Assembly: GCF_002367995.1 (NCBI RefSeq) | Contig: NZ_AP018207.1 | Span: 372,001 to 436,000, forward strand | DNA from: Calothrix brevissima NIES-22 | GTDB lineage: Bacteria > Cyanobacteriota > Cyanobacteriia > Cyanobacteriales > Nostocaceae | Length of the DNA: 64,000 nt | Direction: 5' to 3' | Part shown: positions 28,367 to 35,752 of the stretch, piece by piece | Layout: every line of letters begins with the position of its first letter | Numbering within the stretch: the first letter of the stretch is position 1 | Translations under genes and position numbers: made by a program | The notes under the pieces: model-generated | What the model was told of the DNA's origin: nothing | Database searches by the model: none | The model's input: only the letters and a program-made list of their open reading frames with translations

Positions 28367-28412
28367 CCCCTCAAGCACCCTGTTATGCAGGCATTGAGGG
28401 GATTCTTTATTT
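28367..28412 (+). terminator. intrinsic terminator without an assigned gene
   Basis: Stem cccctcaa/ttgagggg around a 19-nt loop that itself may pair, followed by attctttatttt. No annotated plus-strand gene lies immediately upstream, so it may end a small RNA or an unrecognised short gene. Confidence 0.6.
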
Positions 28413-28829
28413 TGGGGCATGGGGCATGGGGCATTGGGCATGGTAGAGAGAGGTGTTCATGCTTGGTTGTGTCAAAGCATGGTGTAAATGGCTGGAAATC
28501 AACACAACTATATTACGAAATGTAAACAGCCTAAGAACTTTTATTAAGGAAAATTGTAAAAACGTAATTTATCGCGTGTCTAATGACAAATAATCACCCT
28601 AACCATTGATATTTAATTAGACTGACCTGCTAATTTAAATCAGACATAAACTTGTCATATCGCCGCAACGTCTGTGTCAATTACAGATGTAATCCTTATT
28701 CTTAGTTTGAAACTATAAAGAGTATCAAACGCACAAAATACTACTGCTGCTAGTAATAATTAGCCCGTCATAATCCGGGTAAAGTTACTGTCACAAAAAT
28801 TTGCGATTTTTATTGAGGAGCCAATATAT

Positions 28830-29216
28830 ATGAATTGGAAACTACTTGCTTTAATTCCAGTAATAAGTCTAGCTACTGCACTGCCATCTCATGCAGTAAT
28901 GACTAAGAAAAATCAGGTTGCTAACAATAATAAAGTTACGCAAACAAGCCAGCAGGCTGTGGTTGCTAAAAAGACTACTGTTGCTGTTGCTAAAAAACCT
29001 ACTCATGCCAATCAAGTGATTGCTCTCAGGCAAGGTAGCCAAGGCACAACAGTCAAAACTGCTCAAGAATTTCTAAAGAAAGAAGGGCTTTATAATGGAA
29101 ATGCTAACGGTGTTTTTGATAAGCAAACACGGTTAGCTGTAATCAAATTTCAAAAATCTAAAGGCTTAAAAGCTGATGGAATTATTGGACACCGCACTCT
29201 GGCAGCGATGAAGTAA
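28830..29216 (+). CDS. secreted peptidoglycan-binding domain protein
   Basis: 128 residues. Signal peptide 1-22 (LLALIPVISLATALPSHA, cleavage after SHA), a Lys/Thr/Val-rich linker (about 25-65), then one PG_binding_1 domain (about 66-128): LRQGSQGTTVKTAQEFLKK, YNGNANGVFDKQTRLAVIKF and KGLKADGIIGHRTLAAM. A ribosome site (gaggag) lies about 8 bases before the ATG. No catalytic domain, so it probably binds cell-wall muropeptides only. A bidirectional hairpin terminator follows. Confidence 0.92.
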   Translation: MNWKLLALIPVISLATALPSHAVMTKKNQVANNNKVTQTSQQAVVAKKTTVAVAKKPTHANQVIALRQGSQGTTVKTAQEFLKKEGLYNGNANGVFDKQTRLAVIKFQKSKGLKADGIIGHRTLAAMK

Positions 29217-29242
29217 GTTTTTATTGAATTATTATCTCTAAA

Positions 29243-29284
29243 AAATCTGAGCGGAGGGTGACTTCGCTCAGATTTGAAATTTTT
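29243..29284. terminator. bidirectional terminator between convergent genes
   Basis: 11-bp stem (aaatctgagcg / cgctcagattt) with T-rich flanks on both strands, between the PG-binding gene and the glycosyltransferase gene. Confidence 0.75.
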
Positions 29285-29293
29285 ATTACCAAT

Positions 29294-30451
29294 TTAATCA
29301 CTATTTTCTCTTAAAACTAACTTCCCTCCTGGAATTAGCTGCAATTGTTGACCTCGCCAGGTAATAGCTTTACCAAAAAAGCCATAACACCAGATGGTAA
29401 AATGCATGAAATCGCGGACAGGGATTAGCCAAAAATATTGTTTGGTAACGGGATCGTTGAATACGCTAACGCCAATTACCCAAGCCATAATTAAGCGTAA
29501 TATCCAAGTAATAACTAAGCTAGTCCAACCGATAATTGCGCCTTTTGTCACTAACAATAAAAGTAAACTGGCAACTGTTCCATAGGTAAATAGCAATCCT
29601 AAATAACCCCAAGGACGAGAAACCCAAATACAACGCAGCCAACGGATTTGGCGTTGAATGACATCTACTATAGTACTTTCATCTAAAATATGGTCAACTA
29701 TGTAGTTAGATAAAAAGACGCGATAGCCAGCTTGAGCAGGTAAATAGCCGAGTTGAAAGTCATCTGCGAGATAATCTGCGATCGCATTAAATCCACCAAT
29801 TGCTTCTAAGGCTGGTTTGCGAATAACGATGGTGGAACCAAAAGCAAATTTTATCTCTTCTAATTGATTGCTGACTAACACCCCAGGATGAAAGCTGGTA
29901 GAAATCCCTAGTGCCTCAAAAGAGGTTACCCATCCTTGAGCTAGGGAACGATATAAACAGGTAACTACACCTACCTTTTCATCTTGTAACGGCTGGACGA
30001 TATGTTGTAAATAATCTTTACCGACGCGAATATCACTGTCAGCGATGAGGAGAATTTCATATTTAGCGGCTGTGACAGCGTTAGCGAGATTACTTACTTT
30101 CAGGTTAGCGCCAATAATGCGATCGCTCACCACAAGCTGAATATCTACATTGGGGAACTGCTGGATGAGTTTTGCAATAATAGCGATGGCTGGGTCTTGG
30201 CGATCGCGCACTGCAAAAATAATTTGGTATGCTGGGTAATCTTGCTGACAAAATGAAGCTAAATTTTCCTCAGCGTCACGATCGATACCACATATCGGTT
30301 TGAGAATCGTTACAGGTGGCAGGAATTCCAGATTTATGGTGCGGGGTTGGGTAAAAAAGGCGATCGCTGCATATATGCTGTAACAGTAGAAACAGATAGC
30401 ACCTAAACAAAGTATTAATAGCAACCACTCAATGACTAACATCATGCTCAT
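29294..30451 (-). CDS. family 2/21 glycosyltransferase, ceramide-glucosyltransferase-like (HpnI-like)
   Basis: 385 residues. An N-terminal membrane helix (about 5-30) precedes a GT-A domain: PPVTILKPICGIDRDAEENL, a typical GT21 start, DSDIRVG (first Asp motif), ADDFQLGYL (catalytic Asp) and RQIRWLR for the (Q/R)xxRW motif. Two to four membrane helices close the protein. The family includes ceramide glucosyltransferase and HpnI, which puts GlcNAc on bacteriohopanetetrol. Because hpnB and shc are 9-11 kb away, a hopanoid role is plausible but not shown. Divergent from the ABC exporter gene. Confidence 0.85.
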   Translation of the reverse strand: MSMMLVIEWLLLILCLGAICFYCYSIYAAIAFFTQPRTINLEFLPPVTILKPICGIDRDAEENLASFCQQDYPAYQIIFAVRDRQDPAIAIIAKLIQQFPNVDIQLVVSDRIIGANLKVSNLANAVTAAKYEILLIADSDIRVGKDYLQHIVQPLQDEKVGVVTCLYRSLAQGWVTSFEALGISTSFHPGVLVSNQLEEIKFAFGSTIVIRKPALEAIGGFNAIADYLADDFQLGYLPAQAGYRVFLSNYIVDHILDESTIVDVIQRQIRWLRCIWVSRPWGYLGLLFTYGTVASLLLLLVTKGAIIGWTSLVITWILRLIMAWVIGVSVFNDPVTKQYFWLIPVRDFMHFTIWCYGFFGKAITWRGQQLQLIPGGKLVLRENSD

Positions 30452-30576
30452 CTAACTAGCTAATTGGCGTAAACGCTGATAAATCCTACTTATACAATGA
30501 GATAATAAGACTAAAGCTCATAATTATTCCTGTCCCCTAGACGAGCGCATCCGATAAAATTGCTTATTACATCTTC

Positions 30577-32199
30577 ATGAATCTGATTTACTTTCTTTTA
30601 CGTTCAGCATGGGGGATGGTAGCGATCGCGATCGTTACCGGATTCCTGAGTGGTGGTAGCAGTGCGGGGCTAATTGCGCTCATTAGTTCAGCCGCAAATC
30701 CTAGTAACCAATCACCTCTGACATCTATCGCTTGGGGCTTTGTCGGATTAGTCATAGTTGCATTGATTACCAGCATCATCTCCCAAGTGATGCTAGTTCG
30801 TCTCTCTCAAAACGCCATCTTACAATTACGGATGGGTTTAAGTAATCAAATCCTCGCTTCTGAGTTAAGTCATCTAGAAAACTTAGGTAATCCGCGCATC
30901 TTAGCCACCCTCACCGAAGATGTTCAAGCTGTCGCTCATGCTGTATATTTAATTCCCTTTCTCTGCATTGATTTAGCGATGGTTGCTGGTTGCTTGGTGT
31001 ATATAACTTGGCTTTCTTGGTTAGTATTTTTGCTAGTTGTCGTCTTAATGGTAGTCGCCTTGGGTAGCTGTAACTTGTTGTTACGCGGTGGGGGAGAATT
31101 ACTAGCTCAAGCGCGTGACGATCAAGATGTATTATTTCAGCATTTTCGCACAGTTACTGAAGGTATTAAAGAATTAAAACTTAATTATCAACGCCGTCAA
31201 AGTTTCTTACAAAACCAACTTAAATCAACGGCTGTTAGATACAGAAATCATAATGTTAAAGGCTTAACTTTATTTGCCGTCACTACCAGTTGGGGTAGAT
31301 TTATCTTTTTTTTCGCGGTAGGTTTTCTGTTATTCGCCTTACCCAATTTAATTACTATTAGTCCTCATACGCTTTCTGGCTTCATCTTGACATTTACTTA
31401 TTTGATGTTGCCAATGGATAATATAGTTAATAATCTACCGCAAATTATTCGCGCTAATGTTTCTTTTCAAAAGATAGAATCATTAGGTTTAGCTCTGGCT
31501 AGTAAAGAAGAAACTGCCACAGTACCGCCAAATATTAACCCGATTTGGCAGAGTTTACAACTCAAGGGTATTACTCACACCTATTACAGAGAGCAAGAAG
31601 ATAATAGCTTTATTCTTGGCCCTATTGATTTGAAATTATATCCACAAGAAATAGTATTTATTGTTGGTGGAAATGGTAGCGGTAAATCGACTTTAGCTAA
31701 ACTACTTACTGGGTTATATATCCCTGAAAAAGGAGAGATTTTTTGGGATAAAGAGCTAATTACAGATAGTAATCGAGAATGGTATCGTCAACATTTTTCT
31801 GTGGTGTTCTCTGACTTTTATCTATTTGAAGAACTTTTAGGGTTAGAAAATGCTGATTTAGATAGCAAAGCCCAAAAGTACCTCAAACATCTGCAACTAG
31901 AGCATAAAGTCAAAATTGAAAATGGTAAACTTTCAACTACTGCGCTTTCTCAAGGACAGCGTAAAAGATTGGCTTTACTCACAGCTTATTTAGAAGATAG
32001 ACCGATTTATTTATTTGATGAATGGGCAGCAGATCAAGACCCTATTTTCAAAGATATATTTTATACTCAATTATTAGCAGAATTGAAAGCCCAAGGTAAA
32101 ACAGTCATAGTCATTAGCCACGACGATCGCTATTTTCATTTAGCAGACCGAATAGTTAAATTAGACTACGGTAAAGTTGAGTATGAAAATAGTCAGTAG
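30577..32199 (+). CDS. cyclic-peptide-type ABC exporter (PvdE/SyrD family)
   Basis: 540 residues, a half-transporter with an N-terminal six-helix membrane domain (about 1-300; AWGMVAIAIVTGFLSGGSSA at the start is characteristic) fused to an ATPase domain. Walker A GGNGSGKST, signature LSQGQRKRL (Gln instead of the usual second Gly), Walker B IYLFDEWAADQDP, H-loop VISHDD. Length and start match the cyclic peptide export family that accompanies NRPS products or acts alone. No biosynthetic gene is next to it here, so cargo is unknown. An STRR follows the stop codon. Confidence 0.9.
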   Translation: MNLIYFLLRSAWGMVAIAIVTGFLSGGSSAGLIALISSAANPSNQSPLTSIAWGFVGLVIVALITSIISQVMLVRLSQNAILQLRMGLSNQILASELSHLENLGNPRILATLTEDVQAVAHAVYLIPFLCIDLAMVAGCLVYITWLSWLVFLLVVVLMVVALGSCNLLLRGGGELLAQARDDQDVLFQHFRTVTEGIKELKLNYQRRQSFLQNQLKSTAVRYRNHNVKGLTLFAVTTSWGRFIFFFAVGFLLFALPNLITISPHTLSGFILTFTYLMLPMDNIVNNLPQIIRANVSFQKIESLGLALASKEETATVPPNINPIWQSLQLKGITHTYYREQEDNSFILGPIDLKLYPQEIVFIVGGNGSGKSTLAKLLTGLYIPEKGEIFWDKELITDSNREWYRQHFSVVFSDFYLFEELLGLENADLDSKAQKYLKHLQLEHKVKIENGKLSTTALSQGQRKRLALLTAYLEDRPIYLFDEWAADQDPIFKDIFYTQLLAELKAQGKTVIVISHDDRYFHLADRIVKLDYGKVEYENSQ

Positions 32200-32228
32200 T
32201 CATTTGTCATTTGTCATTTGTCATTTGT
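32197..32228. repeat. STRR (tcatttg units)
   Basis: Four tcatttg-type units directly after the exporter stop codon. Confidence 0.85.
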
Positions 32229-32233
32229 AAAAA

Positions 32234-32309
32234 TGTAGGTTGGGTTGAGGAACGAAACCCAACATTTCCAGGGGTTTGTTGGGTTTCACTTCGCTCAACC
32301 CAACCTACA
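32234..32309. repeat. 76-bp palindromic dispersed element
   Basis: Perfect 16-bp outer arms (tgtaggttgggttgag with its complement) and inner arms cgaaacccaaca / tgttgggtttc. Typical small foldback element; no coding content. Confidence 0.85.
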
Positions 32310-32454
32310 ATTATCCTTACAGCGATTTTCAGGTAAATAAACCACATTTTTTTATCTCACGCAAAGGCGCAAAGGCGCAAAGGTACAAAGAAATATAGAT
32401 ACCAGCTTGTAGTCTAAATAGGTGAAAAATGCTGTAACTGAACCGTATTAGGCT

Positions 32455-32781
32455 TTAATTGGGTTGCGGCTGCGAATTATTTCTGACTGGACTATCTTGT
32501 TTAATTGGCTGTAGAGGATCAACCTTGAGGACGGGTTCATTATTGGAAACTTGTCTTTGTCTGAGAAGTTCAATTTCTCGTTCCATTAATTCTTGTCCTT
32601 GGCGGAAAAAGTCTTGAGAACTATGGGGAACTAAATCACGAGATAATTGTTGAGTTTGTGCAGGAGTCAAGCTAGGTAGCTGTTGTTGCGCATTCACAGC
32701 AGTGTTTCCCAACATAAATAAAGCAGTGGAGAAACCAAACACTGTAGTTTTAATGTACCGAGAACATCTGAGTAACAACAT
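32455..32781 (-). CDS. small secreted protein of unknown function
   Basis: 108 residues: a signal peptide (about 1-31; TTVFGFSTALFMLGNTAVNA, cleavage near NAQ), then a Gln-rich hydrophilic region with helical segments (FFRQGQELMEREIELLRQRQ) and a Pro/Gln-rich end. No known domain recognised. Start at 32781 is supported by a normal signal peptide. The flanking DNA on both sides is repeat-rich. Confidence 0.6.
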   Translation of the reverse strand: MLLLRCSRYIKTTVFGFSTALFMLGNTAVNAQQQLPSLTPAQTQQLSRDLVPHSSQDFFRQGQELMEREIELLRQRQVSNNEPVLKVDPLQPIKQDSPVRNNSQPQPN

Positions 32782-32986
32782 GGTTTATACCTCTCTTGCT
32801 GCTTTTAACTACTAGAAAGGTACAACAATTAATTTGCTCATTACCTCCTACAAATGGGTTAATTATTTTCAGTCAAAAGCTTGATATCAAGCACATCTAT
32901 AATGTTACGCAGCCATTAAGAGTAGTATATGTAGATTGCATTACATTCAAGCCCGTAACCTCAGTATTAACACACCATACAAATTT

Positions 32987-33087
32987 ATACTAATTCAAAT
33001 ATTATTTGCGATATATCAATATATTCTTAGAGGGCAAGGCATTGCCTTGCCCCTACAATTTGTTGCATTCTTGTTTAAAATTGGTAT
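32987..33087. mobile_element. ~100-bp MITE, copy A
   Basis: Imperfect terminal inverted repeats atactaattcaaat and tttaaaattggtat; internal palindrome gggcaaggcattgccttgccc. Same family as copies at 35262, 38949 and 50886. Confidence 0.75.
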
Positions 33088-33150
33088 TATATTTATGCAT
33101 CAAAATATCTTGAATTTTGAGCGTTGACTCACTCCAAAATTAATAGTCAG

Positions 33151-33214
33151 TAGGGGCGGGTTTATTGAGAATAATCGTTGATCAGTGAGGATATTTTTGA
33201 ACCCGCCCGTACAG
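33151..33214. repeat. palindromic dispersed repeat, copy 2
   Basis: Close copy of the element at 4089-4151, with ends ggggcgggttta and gaacccgcccgtacag. Confidence 0.8.
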
Positions 33215-33311
33215 TTGTCAACAGTCAACAATCAACAGTCAACAAAAAAATAAAGAGACATTGGCGGCAATGTCCCTTCATTTTATAATTTGCTATAGGC
33301 TTTTGTAATAA

Positions 33312-34049
33312 TTAATGGTGGCGTTTGAGAACACCAACTTCTTGCTGTATGGGTAATACATCTAAAATATCGGTTTGGGAACAATATTTTAGATCTTCAT
33401 CACATTCTAGACGCAGCAGACGTTTGCCGTGACTGGCTTGGTGTAAGAGTCCTAACAAGTTATCTTGCCATTGAGAGTAGAGCGCGATCGCACTAATCAC
33501 TTCATCATTACCAGCTATTTCCTCCGGTGATAACTGAGTTTGTTGTACAATACTATGCGCGATCGCACCTGCACATACAGTATCTTCTAAAGAAAAACTG
33601 CCTTCCCAACCTGAACCAACAATCCAGACAGTCTCTGGTTGCTTTTCTAGCAGAAATTGAACTACCGCAGCACGGTTGATTAAAGCTGCTGCTAAAACAG
33701 TAGGCGCATCTTGTACCCGCTTTAAGGCACGAGTGCCATTGGTGGTACTAATAAATAAGCGCCGCCCTTCTACGAGTTCTGGCGTGCAATCTAGGGGAGA
33801 ATTACCCAATTCAAAACCAGCTACTTTTGCACCACCGCGTTCTCCGGCTCGCAGCCGTTTTACTGGGGGCCATTTTTCACTGACTTCCATGAGTTGATCT
33901 AAATCGCTGAACACTTGTACAGCTTCGCCTCCAGCCGCCAAAACTGTGGCCATTGTGCTAGTAGCCCGCAGAACATCAACTGCGATCGCACATTCTGGGG
34001 CTTGATCGGTTGGAGTCAATTCCGGGGTGTGGTAAACGAATAGCTTCAC
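33312..34049 (-). CDS. comB: 2-phosphosulfolactate phosphatase family protein
   Basis: 245 residues, the usual length of the ComB fold. Family motifs: [19 protein letters not shown] at the N-terminus, [19 protein letters not shown], then [12 protein letters not shown]. In methanogens ComB makes sulfolactate for coenzyme M; cyanobacteria lack that pathway, so the physiological substrate here is uncertain, though Mg-dependent phosphatase chemistry is expected. It is a single gene flanked by repeat DNA. Confidence 0.88.
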   Translation of the reverse strand: MKLFVYHTPELTPTDQAPECAIAVDVLRATSTMATVLAAGGEAVQVFSDLDQLMEVSEKWPPVKRLRAGERGGAKVAGFELGNSPLDCTPELVEGRRLFISTTNGTRALKRVQDAPTVLAAALINRAAVVQFLLEKQPETVWIVGSGWEGSFSLEDTVCAGAIAHSIVQQTQLSPEEIAGNDEVISAIALYSQWQDNLLGLLHQASHGKRLLRLECDEDLKYCSQTDILDVLPIQQEVGVLKRHH

Positions 34050-34208
34050 GTTATAGATAAGCCTGATTAATGCTGTCGAGAAACATTTTAACCAGTTGAT
34101 GACATATAAAGTAAGTAAGAATTATCAAAGGTTAAGAGAGAGGATGCTCTATGGTTTGGGCATGGGGCATGGGGCGTTAGGGAACTCCAAAAAATAAATT
34201 ATGCCAAA

Positions 34209-34694
34209 TTGTAAGGGCGGGGTTACCCTCATTGGTGTCAACTTAAGCTAAAAGCTATATAGGGCAGGCGTTGTGCAAAACCCTCTCGCCCTCATCCCCT
34301 AACCCCTTCTCCCCAGGGAGAAGGGGAATTGGATCTCTAGCTCCCCTCTCCCCTGGGGAGAGGGGCTGGGGGTGAGGGCGAAAACCCTGCTACAGAGCGG
34401 GTTTCACGTTAAGTTGACACAGGTGGGGGTAACCCATTGGTGTCAACTTAAGTATCTCTAGCTTACCCAACAGACCGCCCACAGGCTGTAAGCCTGGGGC
34501 TAACGTTACAAAGCCCACCTGCGTGGGCTAGATTTTCTTAGCCCACGCAGGTAAGCTCATGTTCAATTAGCCGCACCCTTCGAGGGTGACGGCGGTTTAT
34601 TGGGTAAGCGAGGGGTTGGGGATGAGGACAAAACCTTGTCAACCAAAAGGGTTTCACGTTAATTTAACACCTATGGGTAACCCCGCCCTTACAA
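34209..34694. mobile_element. 486-bp foldback element with perfect 19-bp terminal inverted repeats
   Basis: TTGTAAGGGCGGGGTTACC at the left and its exact complement at the right. The next bases (ggtgtcaactta / ttaatttaacacc) extend the pairing imperfectly. Internally there is a second pair of similar sequences (gttaagttgacacaggtg at about 34408 and ggtgtcaacttaag at about 34439), plus two strong palindromes (ctccccagggagaagg... and gcccacctgcgtgggc). No transposase; it looks like two related elements nested or in tandem. Confidence 0.7.
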
Positions 34695-34749
34695 GTTGCA
34701 GGTTTGGTAAGTTCTAGATCGCAATATTTTTATTTGGAAGTCCCTTAAT

Positions 34750-35025
34750 GAGGCTTTTTTTCTCGTCGTTGAGTCTTTGAGACTGGTTAATGAGGCTTTG
34801 ATACTCGTCAGCGAGTCTTGAATACTCGTCGTTGAGTCCTTGAGACTGATTAACCAGTCTTTGATACTGGTTAATCAGTCTTTGAGACTGATTAATGAGT
34901 CTTTGATACTGGTTAATGAGTCTTTGATACTGGTTAATGAGTCTTTGAGACTGGTTAATGAGTCTTTGATACTGGTTAATGAGTCTTTGATACTGATTAA
35001 TGAGTCTTTAATACTCGTGAATGAA
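34750..35025. repeat. tandem array of a 21-nt unit
   Basis: About twelve units of gagtctttgatactggttaat and variants (gagactg, actcgtc). The right half is the most regular; the left half has drifted. Because 21 is a multiple of three, several frames are open: the plus strand gives repeats of LILVNES and the minus strand QYQRLIN, but the minus frame has no start codon. Coding status undecided; I treat it as repeat. Confidence 0.8.
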
Positions 35026-35261
35026 TTAGAACTTATGCCAATTTATACCAACAATGAGATAAACCCGTAGGGGAAAGGCACTGCCTTGCCCCGAAAAATG
35101 ATTTAGGTATCGCCAAGATTATTTAAATTGATACAACGCATTCACAATTTGTAATCGTTGGTTAGAGCATCAGCCAAAGTCAACAAAGCCGCAAATACGA
35201 GCAGTAGAGTTTTAGCATTGCCTTGACCTGAAAATTATTTAGGTATCGCTAACCTTATTTG

Positions 35262-35357
35262 ATACCAATTTAAATAATGTTGGCGGCGTGTTGATATATT
35301 CTAGAGGGCATGGCAGTGCCAATGCCCCTACCTGTTGCATGATTTTTTATATTGGTA
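35262..35357. mobile_element. ~100-bp MITE, copy B
   Basis: Left end ataccaatttaaataatg; internal agagggcatggcagtgcc and aatgcccct; right end tttatattggta. The exact right border is blurred by a second attggta. Confidence 0.7.
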
Positions 35358-35426
35358 AGAATTGGTACCACACATTTACCATTCGTTGAATTACGAATTA
35401 GGTAGACGCAAGCCTTCCCCCAGGGA

Positions 35427-35466
35427 ATTACGAATTACGAATTACGAATTACGAATTACGAATTAG
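35427..35466. repeat. STRR (gaattac units)
   Basis: Five copies of gaattac, ahead of an AT-rich 290-bp stretch that leads to the TPR-CHAT gene. Confidence 0.85.
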
Positions 35467-35752
35467 TTTGGCATTACCAAACCCCTACGGTGCATTGGTG
35501 TTTTTTGATGTAATTGGCAATTTAGTGAATTTCTTCCCCGCAAAACTGCATAACCTCTACCCTACTCAGAGCTATATAGCAATAAGCCATTAGATAACTC
35601 TGGTGTTGCGGTTAAATTATGCAAAATTTAGCCACATTCACCAATTATTTAGCATATTACTTGACAAAACAGCTTAACTTAATTACTTAACTCCCATACT
35701 TTCCCACCCAATCTTAATTTCATCATTCATCCTTCATAATTCATAATTCCTT

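Larger units (their letters stand above)
27626..28829. other. long intergenic region with palindrome, STRRs and an isolated terminator
   Basis: 1.2 kb. 27740-27960 is AT-rich with no feature seen. It then holds a HIP1-containing imperfect palindrome (27979-28013), STRRs (28025-28115), a stretch of about 150 bp with mixed composition (28116-28280), an intrinsic terminator (28367), ggggcat STRR units (28418-28442) and the promoter zone of the peptidoglycan-binding gene. A 47-codon frame (MRGVNPLHSHSF...) starts at 28119 inside the STRR edge; I cannot support it as a gene. Confidence 0.55.
32782..33311. other. intergenic region with MITE and palindromic repeat
   Basis: Apart from the two repeat elements listed separately (32987-33087 and 33151-33214) and a gtcaaca STRR (33217-33246), the region is AT-rich. 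Short frames of 63-65 codons here run through the MITE and are not genes. Confidence 0.6.

Noticed and set aside
32796-33127. Two short frames upstream of the small secreted protein gene
   Set aside because: They run through the MITE and have no protein-like character.
34840-35070. 76-codon frame MRLINQSLILVNQS... as a gene
   Set aside because: Produced by the 21-nt repeat, no ribosome site, and the opposite strand is equally open; kept as repeat.
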